Positions 1 to 8,670 are shown, counted from the first letter of the stretch. The stretch: 47,779 bases of DNA from Bacteroidales bacterium (GCA_024398295.1 JAKSJL010000007.1:1-47779), one strand, 5' to 3'. Notes: a model not told the origin generated them from the letters alone. Translations and numbers: made by a program.

Positions 1-71
1 AGCGCAGGGGGCGAAACAAGGCGGAGGCGATACTAGTTGAGGTGAGAGATGGATGAAGCTGGTGATAGAAG

Positions 72-1409
72 CTAGATGAGGCGGGAGATGATGTCGTCGG
101 AAACAAAAAAGTGATCCTCAGGGATGCGGATGCGGTCGCCGACGCGGACGAGGGCGCCTTCGGAGAGGAGCGCCTCCACGACAGGAGACGCATCGGAAGA
201 CGCTTCAGAGGAAGAAGCTTCGACGGAAGAAGGATTGGCTGATTCGGACTCGATATCAGTCGAGGAGACGAGGGAATGAAGCAGGGCAGCAGGGAGGCCG
301 GTGGAGGTGCGGAGGGCGAGCATGATGGTCTCGGTGCGGATCTCGTCGGCGGTCAAGACCTCCGACTCGGAGGTGTAGGACTGGATACCCTCGCTGTTCC
401 AGCTTCGTACCTGCTGGAACGAGCCAGAAGGATGGGAGGACGTCTCGAGAGGCTGAGGCTCGCAAGAAGGCGCAGCGGCGCACGGCGAAACGGAGCCGGA
501 AGACTGGGCAGAGGCGGACAACTGGACGGAGGCTGAAAGCTGAACAGAACCAGAAGGCTGGGCGGAGGCGGGGTGAGGGCGGAAAGTGAGGGAGTGGGCG
601 CCGGGGCCGAGGCCGAGGTAGGGGACGCGGCGCCAGTAGGCGGAGTTGTGGATGGCCTCGCGGCCTGGGAGGGCCCAGTTTGAGATCTCGTAGTGGTGGT
701 AGCCGGCGGCGCGGAGCTTCTCGCAGAGAAGGTCGTACTGGCGGCGACAGAGCTCGTCGGGCGCCTCCTCGTACTGGCCCGCCTGGACCATGCGGCCGAG
801 GGCGCTCCCCTCCTCGATGGAGAGCTGGTAGGCCGAGATGTGCTCTGGGCGCAGCTGGAGGGCCTTGTCGATGGTGTCGAGCCACTGGGCATCGCTCAGC
901 TGAGAGAGTCCGAAGATGAGGTCAATGCTGACGTTCTGCACGCCTGCGCGCCGCAGAATCGCCACCGCTTCCGACGCGTCGGAGGCGCTGTGACGGCGAT
1001 TCATCCAGCGCAGGATGCCGTCGTCGAACGACTGCACGCCCATGCTGATGCGCGAGACGCCGAGGGCGAGAAGCGACGCGACGTAGTCGCTGCCGCGCGA
1101 GACGATGTCGTCGGGGTTCACCTCGAAGGTGAACTCGTCGGCACCGAGGACGCCCCGCTCGCGCAGGGCTGCCACGATCGCCTGCACCACCTCCAGCGGC
1201 AGCACGGAAGGCGTGCCTCCGCCGAAATAGACGGTGTCCGGCGCCCCTGGGCTGAGGACGCGACGCCCTATCTCTTCGAGGACATTGGCCTGGAAAGAGG
1301 AGAATAAAGCGCTCTGCACCTGCTGCGACGCATCCCTCGGGCAGAGCTCTGAGTAGAAGTCGCAGTAGGTGCAGAAACTACGGCAGAAAGGTGTGTGTAC
1401 GTATACCAA
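72..1409 (-). CDS. hemW: HemW-like radical SAM protein (coproporphyrinogen III oxidase-like)
   Basis: This 445-residue protein starts with the radical SAM cluster motif CxxxCxxC (C9, C13, C16). It also has the GGGTPS motif near residue 64 and the HNxxYW motif at 254-259, which are typical of HemW/HemN-like proteins. HemW proteins bind SAM, a 4Fe-4S cluster and heme and are thought to act as heme chaperones; true oxidase activity is not implied. The start used is TTG at 1409, because an in-frame TAG (1413-1415, also the stop of the upstream gene) precludes an earlier start and the next residues match the family N-terminus. The family is usually near 380 residues. The extra length is in two Ser/Ala/Gln/Glu-rich insertions, at about 278-334 and 382-408. 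The DNA is markedly GC-rich. It is likely cotranscribed with the coiled-coil protein upstream. Confidence 0.85.
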   Translation of the reverse strand: MVYVHTPFCRSFCTYCDFYSELCPRDASQQVQSALFSSFQANVLEEIGRRVLSPGAPDTVYFGGGTPSVLPLEVVQAIVAALRERGVLGADEFTFEVNPDDIVSRGSDYVASLLALGVSRISMGVQSFDDGILRWMNRRHSASDASEAVAILRRAGVQNVSIDLIFGLSQLSDAQWLDTIDKALQLRPEHISAYQLSIEEGSALGRMVQAGQYEEAPDELCRRQYDLLCEKLRAAGYHHYEISNWALPGREAIHNSAYWRRVPYLGLGPGAHSLTFRPHPASAQPSGSVQLSASVQLSASAQSSGSVSPCAAAPSCEPQPLETSSHPSGSFQQVRSWNSEGIQSYTSESEVLTADEIRTETIMLALRTSTGLPAALLHSLVSSTDIESESANPSSVEASSSEASSDASPVVEALLSEGALVRVGDRIRIPEDHFFVSDDIISRLI

Positions 1410-1412
1410 CGC

Positions 1413-2333
1413 CTATCTGAGCAGCGTCTCAGCGCTGCCGAGGTATGACTGTGCGGTGTAGGCCTCCACTGAGTAGACGCCCTTCACGCACTTGTCTGTG
1501 AGATCATTGACATAGATGCTGAGGTCAACCTCCGAGCCTTCGTAGTCCACCTCACGTGATGCTGAAGCGGTGCGCGCCTGGCCGCCGCTCTCGAAGCCCA
1601 CGCTGCTGGCGTTTGTGAGGATGTTTCCATCTGGGTCCTTCACTACCACGTAGACTCTCACTGGGCCATGCTCGGCGAGGTCATTCTCCACGAGGCTGAG
1701 GTTCACGAGCATCTTCACCACGCGGCTGCTTCTGTCAGTCTCCTTGCCTGAGGCATTATATGCGGCAATGTTCAAGCCTCTAGCCTTGATGACGGCGCCT
1801 GACGCTACCTTGCCTGAGAGGTGCTCCACCTGCTCATTGAGCTCTCTGTTCGCCCTCTTCGACTCAGCGGCTTCCTTACGGGCAGCGGCTGCATCGGCGG
1901 TGAGCTTCTTGTTCAATGTGTTCAGCGAGTCGATCTGCACGATATAGTTACGCATGATGCTTCTGAGCGTACCGAGCTCCTTCTCGTACTGGCGCATCTT
2001 CGCTCTGTTTGTCGCCTCTGTCTTCTGGATGCGCTCAACGAGCTGAGCGACCTCCTCCTTGGATGAGTCGAGCTGGGAGTTGATGACGTCGTACTCGGTG
2101 GAAAGGCTCTCATAGTCCTGCTGGAGAGCTACAATCTGCTCGGTAAGGTCAGCCTTCTCTACATTGAGGTCCCTGACCAATGCCGACTTCGATGACCAGA
2201 TGTAAGCCAATGCTCCTGCGAGAGCCACAGCCACAGCTGCGAGCACCCACATAATGGTCTTCGGTGTGTTATTCTTTCTGGCAGCCTCTTCGCGAGCGAT
2301 TCTCTCGAGAGGATCTTCTCTGTATTCTGACAT
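1413..2333 (-). CDS. Membrane-anchored coiled-coil protein, function unknown
   Basis: The start chosen is ATG at 2333 (MSEYREDP), which lies just downstream of a good promoter; a longer reading frame to 2387 would run through that promoter. The 306-residue product has a charged N-terminal tail, one membrane segment at about 28-48 and a long coiled coil from about 55 to 180. A C-terminal domain of some 110 residues looks beta-rich and contains VRVYVVVKDPDG. It is probably anchored in the inner membrane with the coiled coil and C-domain in the periplasm. I recognise the general layout from Bacteroidetes proteins of unknown function but cannot assign a role. It ends 3 bases before the TTG start of hemW, which suggests coupled expression. 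Confidence 0.7.
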   Translation of the reverse strand: MSEYREDPLERIAREEAARKNNTPKTIMWVLAAVAVALAGALAYIWSSKSALVRDLNVEKADLTEQIVALQQDYESLSTEYDVINSQLDSSKEEVAQLVERIQKTEATNRAKMRQYEKELGTLRSIMRNYIVQIDSLNTLNKKLTADAAAARKEAAESKRANRELNEQVEHLSGKVASGAVIKARGLNIAAYNASGKETDRSSRVVKMLVNLSLVENDLAEHGPVRVYVVVKDPDGNILTNASSVGFESGGQARTASASREVDYEGSEVDLSIYVNDLTDKCVKGVYSVEAYTAQSYLGSAETLLR

Positions 2334-2362
2334 ATCTTTGAAAGTGTTTGATTTCTGAACCA

Positions 2363-2393
2363 CAAATCTAACAATTTTCGTGCACACATCAAA
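2363..2393 (-). promoter_or_regulatory. Promoter for the coiled-coil protein and hemW
   Basis: On the minus strand a -33 box TTTG (2390-2393) is separated by 19 bases from a -7 box TAGATTTG (2363-2370). This matches the Bacteroidetes TTTG/TAnnTTTG consensus in both sequence and spacing. The ATG follows at 2333. Confidence 0.65.
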
Positions 2394-2399
2394 AATGTT

Positions 2400-2407
2400 T
2401 ATATTTG
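2400..2407 (+). promoter_or_regulatory. Promoter -7 box for the small membrane protein
   Basis: TATATTTG lies 16 bases before the ATG at 2424, which implies a leader of about ten bases. The upstream half of this promoter overlaps the divergent promoter at 2363-2393. Confidence 0.55.
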
Positions 2408-2423
2408 CAGAAAAGAAACAGGT

Positions 2424-2888
2424 ATGAAATACGTAGTCAGAGCACTCAAATATTGGCTTTACATCAGCGTCCTCATGGCGCTTGTCATCACTATGCTGTC
2501 TGCAGCAGGCGTCATTCCGAAGGGAGTCGGACAGATATTCAACGAAGGATGGATATCAGTGGCGAAGATAGAGGGCATGTTCCTTCTCGTCTCTGCCATC
2601 TATCCGAGGCTCGGATACACCAAGGCTAGCGCCGAGGTGCCTGGTGAGTTCGCAGACATAAAGAAGGCCGTGGTGGACTTCATGGATGAGAAGGACTACG
2701 TGCTGGAGAGAGAGGACGGAGAGAATCTCTACTTCAGGAACAGGTTCATTGTCAATAAGATCACCAGGGTCTGGGAAGATCGCCTCAGCTTCGAGAGAAG
2801 CCTCGGCGGCTGGACCGTGGAGGGAAAAGCAAAGGACGCTGTGCGAATCGCCAGCGCCCTCAGCTATAAGTTTTCAGGTCGTGCCTAA
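2424..2888 (+). CDS. Small conserved membrane protein, function unknown
   Basis: This 154-residue protein has two likely N-terminal membrane segments, at about 10-30 and 45-62. A soluble domain of some 85 residues follows, with alternating strands and charged turns (LYFRNRF, VWEDRLSFER). It resembles uncharacterised Bacteroidetes proteins with a paired-helix membrane anchor, but I cannot name a family with confidence. Its TAA stop overlaps the TAG stop of the convergent aldo/keto reductase gene by two bases. It stands alone on the plus strand, with its own promoter just upstream. Confidence 0.65.
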   Translation: MKYVVRALKYWLYISVLMALVITMLSAAGVIPKGVGQIFNEGWISVAKIEGMFLLVSAIYPRLGYTKASAEVPGEFADIKKAVVDFMDEKDYVLEREDGENLYFRNRFIVNKITRVWEDRLSFERSLGGWTVEGKAKDAVRIASALSYKFSGRA

Positions 2889-4231
2889 AGGGTGACCTTC
2901 TTCAAGTCGTTCACAAACCTATCGATACGTCTCAGCTCATTCGGGATGCGGATGCGCTGAGGGCAGTGTGACATGCACTGACCGCAATGGATACAGTGGT
3001 CAGCCTGGCGCACTGTGGCAATGGCTTCGTTGTATGAAGTGATGTACTTGCGGCGAAGCTTCTTGAAGTCTGCCTGTGACTCAGGCTCCTTCACATTAGG
3101 CGCAAGACCTTCATTGATACACTTGTTGTAGTGACGGAAGATGCCAGGGATGTCGATGCCGTAAGGGCAAGGCATGCAGTACTGGCAGCCTGTACACTTC
3201 ACCAGAGGGAAGCTCCTGATCACTGCAGCCTGCTCGTCGAGGAACGAGAGTTCCTCCTCAGTGAGAGGCTTGAAATGGAGGTAGGTATCAAGGTTATCCT
3301 TGAGGTTCTCCATATAAGTCATACCGCTGAGCACGGTGAGGATGCGTGGGTAGGTGCCGCAGAAGCGGAATGCCCATGAAGCGACGCTCTTCGAAGGAGT
3401 GCGCTCCTTGAACTTCTCCTCGATGGCGTCTGGCACATCTGCCAGCTGACCGCCGAGAAGCGGCTCCATGATGACGATAGGGATCTGCTTCTCATCAAGC
3501 CACTGATACATCTCGCTGGCGTTCTCATTTCTGCCTTCTGCGTGGTTCCAGTCCACATAGTTCATCTGGATCTGGATGAAATCCCAATGATACTTGTCAT
3601 GGAGTGTGAGAAGGTCAGCCAATCCACTGTTTGGGCCGTGGAATGAGAAGCCAAGCCTACGGATGTGCCCAGCCTCACGCTCCTTGAGCAAATACTCAAG
3701 CAGGCCGGTGTCCTCAAAGCGAGCCTTGAAGGCATCCATGCCGCTGATGCTGTGGAGCAGATAATAATCGATATGGTCGGTCTGGAAGATCTCAAGCGAA
3801 CGCTTGTACATCTTCACAGAGTTCTCAAAGCTTGAGTCCGAGAAGTTGGATGCCTTGGTGGCAAGGTAGTAGCTGTCACGAGGATAACGGCTCAGCGCCT
3901 TCGCTGTGGCAGCCTCACTCTGCCCCTGGAGGTAAACTGGAGACGTGTCATAGTAGTTCACACCATGCGCCATGGCGTAATCAACGAGCTCGTCGACCTT
4001 TTCCTGGTCAATGATATCGCGACCATTGGCATCCTTTATCATTGGCCATCTCATACAGCCATAGCCGAGGATGGATACCTGGTCGCCAGCGCAGTCGCGA
4101 AGTGGCATCTGCTCTGGGCCCTCTGGCTCTATCTGCACTGCCACTGAGGCCTGGTTCTTAGGCTTGCATGCAGCGATACCTGCACCTACGGCAGCAGTAC
4201 CGCTTATCTTGAGGAATTCTCTTCTGTCCAT
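2885..4231 (-). CDS. Tat-exported lipoprotein aldo/keto reductase with C-terminal 4Fe-4S motifs
   Basis: The 448-residue protein opens with a twin-arginine signal (DRREFLKISG, residues 2-11), followed by an Ala/Gly-rich stretch and a lipobox ending at C22. This predicts Tat export of a folded, cofactor-loaded lipoprotein. Residues 50-330 form an aldo/keto reductase barrel with GYGCMRWP, the catalytic-type D95, Y100 and K126, and a YYLLH strand. The C-terminus carries two ferredoxin-like cysteine groups, CTGCQYCMPC and CIHCGQCMSHC. Such AKR-ferredoxin fusions are common in anaerobes, and their substrates are mostly unknown. The gene starts 11 bases after the membrane polyferredoxin gene, so that protein is a plausible electron partner. 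An exported AKR would need an electron or nicotinamide source outside the cytoplasm, which makes a conventional NADPH role uncertain. Confidence 0.85.
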   Translation of the reverse strand: MDRREFLKISGTAAVGAGIAACKPKNQASVAVQIEPEGPEQMPLRDCAGDQVSILGYGCMRWPMIKDANGRDIIDQEKVDELVDYAMAHGVNYYDTSPVYLQGQSEAATAKALSRYPRDSYYLATKASNFSDSSFENSVKMYKRSLEIFQTDHIDYYLLHSISGMDAFKARFEDTGLLEYLLKEREAGHIRRLGFSFHGPNSGLADLLTLHDKYHWDFIQIQMNYVDWNHAEGRNENASEMYQWLDEKQIPIVIMEPLLGGQLADVPDAIEEKFKERTPSKSVASWAFRFCGTYPRILTVLSGMTYMENLKDNLDTYLHFKPLTEEELSFLDEQAAVIRSFPLVKCTGCQYCMPCPYGIDIPGIFRHYNKCINEGLAPNVKEPESQADFKKLRRKYITSYNEAIATVRQADHCIHCGQCMSHCPQRIRIPNELRRIDRFVNDLKKVTL

Positions 4232-4242
4232 AATTTCCTTAT

Positions 4243-6201
4243 TTAAACGGTGTGTACTGTGTTTCCTTCGATGTGGATGGCGCTGATAGGGCGTGCTGGG
4301 CAGAGGAACTCACAGGCTCCACAGCCGATGCAGCGCTCAGCGTTAACCGTAGGGATGCGAGGTGAATTCTCATCCTCTGGGTTCTTCTTCACCAGCTTGA
4401 TGGCACCTGCAGGGCAATGAGCGGCGCAGTTTCCGCAGCTCACCTCATCGGTATTCACGACGCAGAGCTCGAGATTCACCACAGCGTGGCCGATATGGGT
4501 GCTCGCCTTCTGCTCTGCCTCCAGCTTCTTGATGGCTCCAGCAGGGCATACCTGTGAGCACTTGGTGCACTCTGGACGGCAATAGCCATGCTCATAGCCC
4601 ATCTCAGGCTGCATGAGGTGATCAAGGCCAAGTGATGGACGAAGTACCTTGTTTGGGCAGTTCTCCACGCAGAGCTGACATGCAGTACAATGCCTGTAGA
4701 AGTCCTTCACGCTGCCTGAGCCAGCAGGGACGATAGGAGTCTCGCGCTTAGGGGCCTGCTTAGGCAGGACCTCAGCGAGGCCTCCGTCCAGCTTCATGTT
4801 CTGGGCAGTTGCTGACACCTCGGAGATGACAGCACCCGCCGCAAGAGCAGTACCTGCCATGACGGCACCATTGATGAATGCCCTACGGCCCTCATCGGTA
4901 TCCTCAAGGCTGGTGTCCACAATGATGTTCGGACCCTTCTTCTCCTCCTTCACTGGCTTCGCGAACTCGATGTTCTTCAGAAGGTCAGCTGGGCTCTGAG
5001 GAGCATTCGCTGCCTTTCCATACGCGAACCTATACTTGAGACCACCTGGCTTGCAGCTGCTGATACAGTCGAAACAGTCCACGCAGCGAGAGTAATCGAT
5101 GGTCTTGGATATTGAGTCAATGCACTGAGACTTGCAGTTCTTCTCACAGTTTCCGCAGCTCACGCACTTCTTCTTGTCGATCATAGGACGGAAGATAGCG
5201 AAGCGTGAGAAGAAGCTGAGAGTGGTGCCGACTGGACAGATAACATTGCAGTAAGTCCTGCCGCCGGTCCATGCGAGAACCACGATGGCCACGAGAGTGA
5301 TGCCTGCCACTACTGGCACGATCCAGCCGTGAGGGTTCACGATGCTGCTCACGATGCGACCGTATGCACTATATGGTGCAAGGAGCGCCACAAGTGCCTG
5401 GATGCCTGCGATGAGGGCAGCTACGAAGAGCACCCACACGATATAGCGTACCCACTTGAGCTCCTTGTGGAAATGAAGCCTCTGGCTCTTCCTTCTCTTG
5501 TCTGCAGCCTCTGCGGCAGCCTTGGCCTTGGCATCCTTCTCCTCCTTGGTAACTTCCTTGCGCTTGCGCACTACACGGCCCTGGTTAAGGAAACCGCTCT
5601 TTGTGGCATCAGACTCGACAGAAGCCTCGGCAGCCTGCTTGAGCTCCTCCATCTTACGCCAGTCGACAGGCTCCTCGTCCTCTCGGCGCTCGCCGAGCTC
5701 TTCAAGCTCTGCCTCCGCTGCCTCGAGTTCCTGACGGAGCTCCTCCTCTTTCGCCTTCACAGCGTCCCTATCAGTATTCCTGACCACATAGGACTTGAAG
5801 TCCTCGACTGCCATGTGAGCGGCAACCCTCTTCACTGTAGCGGGATCCTTCTCCTCTGCTACCTCTGCCTCCTCTGCCTTCTTCGACTTCTTTTTCTTGG
5901 CCTTCAGCGCGTGGAAACGTGAAGAGATATGGTTAACAATGTCCTGGAGAGAGCCCAGAGGGCATATCACAGAACAATAGATTCTTCCAAACACAAGTGT
6001 CAGAAGAACAAGCGCCGCCACGACGATGAAGTTTCCAGCGAGCAGCGATGGAAGGAACTGAAGCTTGGCCATCCACCCGAGCTGGTCTGCGACCCCTGGG
6101 TTCTCATGCCAACCTCCGAAGTTCAGCGCTGTGCCTAAAAGCAGCGCAGTGATCCCGAGAAAGAACACTGTCTCAAGGACGATCCTGATTTTCCTTAACA
6201 T
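4243..6201 (-). CDS. Membrane polyferredoxin (NapH/CcoG-like) with charged insert and internal Tat-like segment
   Basis: The 652-residue protein starts with NapH-type membrane segments at about 8-28 and 55-72, then the motif CSVICP (76-81). A lysine/glutamate-rich, coiled-coil-like insert fills about 100-247. Two more membrane segments (253-276 and 291-311) precede a second CNVICP motif (318-323). Ferredoxin clusters follow at 346-356 and 373-383. At 438-460 there is a twin-arginine-like stretch (RRAFINGAV, then an Ala/Gly-rich hydrophobic segment). After it come further 4Fe-4S motifs at about 505-515, 541-552, 580-596 and 624-634. It probably passes electrons between a cytoplasmic donor and clusters at or across the membrane. 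The neighbour downstream is a Tat lipoprotein reductase and the gene upstream is lptG-fmt, with a 9-base gap. Confidence 0.8.
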   Translation of the reverse strand: MLRKIRIVLETVFFLGITALLLGTALNFGGWHENPGVADQLGWMAKLQFLPSLLAGNFIVVAALVLLTLVFGRIYCSVICPLGSLQDIVNHISSRFHALKAKKKKSKKAEEAEVAEEKDPATVKRVAAHMAVEDFKSYVVRNTDRDAVKAKEEELRQELEAAEAELEELGERREDEEPVDWRKMEELKQAAEASVESDATKSGFLNQGRVVRKRKEVTKEEKDAKAKAAAEAADKRRKSQRLHFHKELKWVRYIVWVLFVAALIAGIQALVALLAPYSAYGRIVSSIVNPHGWIVPVVAGITLVAIVVLAWTGGRTYCNVICPVGTTLSFFSRFAIFRPMIDKKKCVSCGNCEKNCKSQCIDSISKTIDYSRCVDCFDCISSCKPGGLKYRFAYGKAANAPQSPADLLKNIEFAKPVKEEKKGPNIIVDTSLEDTDEGRRAFINGAVMAGTALAAGAVISEVSATAQNMKLDGGLAEVLPKQAPKRETPIVPAGSGSVKDFYRHCTACQLCVENCPNKVLRPSLGLDHLMQPEMGYEHGYCRPECTKCSQVCPAGAIKKLEAEQKASTHIGHAVVNLELCVVNTDEVSCGNCAAHCPAGAIKLVKKNPEDENSPRIPTVNAERCIGCGACEFLCPARPISAIHIEGNTVHTV

Positions 6202-6210
6202 AAGTTAACT

Positions 6211-8670
6211 TTATGCTTTAGTTTTGTCAATTTCTGATTTCGATGTGCCCTCCGTGCAATGGTATGCGGCAGGGTCGCGGAAGCCGAGCAGGAAGCTCTT
6301 CACATCCATCCTCTTCTTGCCTGCAAGCTGGAGGTCAAGCACGCTGATGGCGCCGTCAAGGGTGGCGATGGCGAGGCGCGACTTGCCGTCCGAGAGGACG
6401 GTGCCAGGCGCCGCTGAAGCCACACCGAAGGCGGCCTGCATGTCTTCTGAACTGAGCTTCTCAGCTGTGAATATCTTCATCTGTGTAGGGTCTGAGCCAT
6501 CCTTCACCAGCTCAGTGAAGGCTGTAGGATATGGACTGAGGCCCCTGATGAGGTTATATACATGCTTGGTGGTATCATTCCAGTCGATATGACAGAGCTC
6601 GCGGGTGAGCTTCGGTGCTGGCTTGAGCACCTCAGAACCCTGGATGAACGACCTCTGTACGCGTGGCTCGATAGAGCCCTCGATGATACCCTCAACGGTC
6701 TGGAGAACGAGATTTGTGCCGATGCCCATAAGTGCATCATGCACATCTCCGGCAGTGTCTGCGGCACCGATACGGTGCTCCTGACGGAGGAAGATGTGTC
6801 CTGTATCTATCTCCTTGTCAATCTTGAAGGTGGTGACGCCGGTCATCTGCTCACCATTGATCACTGCCCAGTTTATAGGGGCAGCACCTCTGTACTGAGG
6901 AAGGAGTGCTGCATGGAGGTTGAACGTACCCAGCTTAGGCATGGTCCAAACCACCTCTGGAAGCATCCTGAAGGCCACCACGACAAACATGTCTGCCTTC
7001 CATGCCTGAAGTGCCTCAAGGAACTCAGGATCCTTGAGTTTCACCGGCTGGAGCACAGGGATACCGTGCTCTACGGCATATTTCTTCACTGCGCTTTCAT
7101 TGACCTTAAGACCACGTCCTGAAGGCTTGTCTGCCACAGTCACTACTCCTACTACATTATAACCAGCCTTCACGAGCGCATCGAGCGGAGCTACAGCGAA
7201 CTCCGGAGTGCCCATGTAGACTATCCTTGTCTTTCTGAACATACCTATGATAAATCTCTTGGCTTTTCTGAATGCCGTCTTTATGCTGTCTGAATCAAAG
7301 ATAGGAGAATCGTTGATCGCCTTCCAGGTGAGGAAGGCTCCTATCGGCAAGAGCACATATATGGCGATGAACGCTCCCGTCAACGGATCCGTCGCTCCAT
7401 CTCTTGCGAGCTTGCTTCCGGAGGTATCGATAACCCAGTAGAGGGCGAAGAAAAGTGCCGATACGATAGCCGACGAGCCGAGACCTCCCTTCCTGATGAG
7501 GGCACCCAGAGGTGCTCCGATGAAGAAGAGGATGAGGCAGGCCAGCGCACCTGCGTACTTCCTGAAGATCTCCAGGTTCATGCGGCGGAGGTAGAAGTTG
7601 TACTCGTACATGTCCCTGTTATATGAATACAGGTCCACAGAGAACTCACGGGCCTTCTCAGATGCCTGCGCATACGCCCTGGACTGCTCATGAAGGTTAT
7701 TCCACTGCATGTAATCTTCCGGCTCGAAGTCAGGAAGCTGCCTTCCCAGAGCAGAGGAATCAAGCTGCTTCCACTTGACTAGGTTTGTCGATGCCGGCAG
7801 CCTCATGATGTGACCCTCGTGCACCTTGTCCGCAAGATTCTGAAGGGAATCCCTGTCATGGATGAGCCTCTCGAGCTCCATCGCCTTGACCTGGTCACCG
7901 AAGCGGCTGCTGTCCGACTTCTCGAAAGTGTAGTTATGAAGAGGGATGAGGAGGTCCTGCCTCAGGAAGTTGATCTTCTGAAGCTCCCTGGTCGTGTCAC
8001 GGTACTTGTAGGTATTATCCTCAGAGTAGTTCGTGCCGTTGTAGAGAGTGAAGGTAAGATAATCCTTGGACTTGGACATCTTCATGACAGCCGAGTCGGC
8101 AAGCGTTATGGCTGTGTTTCCCTTGCCTCCAGAATGGTCGTAAACCATTACGCCATACATCATTCCGGAGTCGTCATTTCTGTCATCGACTCTCAGGACA
8201 TAACCCTCGATACCATCGTAGAACGTGCCACGAGGGATCTTGATCTCGTCCTTGGTCTTGCTGATATCCTCTCGAAGAGTGAAGATCTCGTTATAGGCGA
8301 CAGGGACCATCTGGTCAGAGACCCAGAAGGCAACGACACTGATGAGTCCACACGCCACAAAGAGGGGCGCCATGACCCTTCCCAGCGACACTCCGGAGGC
8401 CTTGATGGCCATGAGTTCATTGTTCTCCGCCATCGAACCCACTGTCATCATGGACGACAGCAGCGTGGCAAGAGGCATCGCCAGCGGGAGGATGGTCACA
8501 CAACCCCACATGAGGAACTCGAGGATGACCTTGATGCCAAGGCCCTTTCCCACGAGCTCATCGATATAAAGCCAGAGGAACTGCATCATCAGGATGAAGA
8601 CGACGACGAGCAGGATCGCCACAAACGGTCCTGCAAACGCCTTCAAAATGAATCTGTCGAGTTTCCTCAT
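6211..8670 (-). CDS. LptG-Fmt in one reading frame: LPS export permease joined to methionyl-tRNA formyltransferase
   Basis: One uninterrupted frame of 819 residues covers two normally separate proteins. Residues 1-476 are an LptF/LptG-family permease, with N-terminal membrane segments, a periplasmic beta-rich domain and C-terminal membrane segments around 375-455. Such permeases move lipopolysaccharide from the inner membrane. Residues 477-819 are methionyl-tRNA formyltransferase. They begin MFRKTRIVYMGTPEFAV and hold the catalytic-type N584 and H586 in NLHAALLPQYRGAAP and D622 in DKEIDTGH. Fmt formylates initiator Met-tRNA in the cytoplasm. The linker (about 456-476) is a charged cytoplasmic tail with no stop codon. 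The natural Fmt start codon is kept at 7240-7242, so internal initiation could still release free Fmt. The gene follows alaS by 10 bases. Confidence 0.85.
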   Translation of the reverse strand: MRKLDRFILKAFAGPFVAILLVVVFILMMQFLWLYIDELVGKGLGIKVILEFLMWGCVTILPLAMPLATLLSSMMTVGSMAENNELMAIKASGVSLGRVMAPLFVACGLISVVAFWVSDQMVPVAYNEIFTLREDISKTKDEIKIPRGTFYDGIEGYVLRVDDRNDDSGMMYGVMVYDHSGGKGNTAITLADSAVMKMSKSKDYLTFTLYNGTNYSEDNTYKYRDTTRELQKINFLRQDLLIPLHNYTFEKSDSSRFGDQVKAMELERLIHDRDSLQNLADKVHEGHIMRLPASTNLVKWKQLDSSALGRQLPDFEPEDYMQWNNLHEQSRAYAQASEKAREFSVDLYSYNRDMYEYNFYLRRMNLEIFRKYAGALACLILFFIGAPLGALIRKGGLGSSAIVSALFFALYWVIDTSGSKLARDGATDPLTGAFIAIYVLLPIGAFLTWKAINDSPIFDSDSIKTAFRKAKRFIIGMFRKTRIVYMGTPEFAVAPLDALVKAGYNVVGVVTVADKPSGRGLKVNESAVKKYAVEHGIPVLQPVKLKDPEFLEALQAWKADMFVVVAFRMLPEVVWTMPKLGTFNLHAALLPQYRGAAPINWAVINGEQMTGVTTFKIDKEIDTGHIFLRQEHRIGAADTAGDVHDALMGIGTNLVLQTVEGIIEGSIEPRVQRSFIQGSEVLKPAPKLTRELCHIDWNDTTKHVYNLIRGLSPYPTAFTELVKDGSDPTQMKIFTAEKLSSEDMQAAFGVASAAPGTVLSDGKSRLAIATLDGAISVLDLQLAGKKRMDVKSFLLGFRDPAAYHCTEGTSKSEIDKTKA

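Noticed and set aside
256-1307. Several long open frames opposite or shifted from hemW
   Set aside because: High GC content creates few stops. None shows a recognisable domain and all lie within the radical SAM gene.
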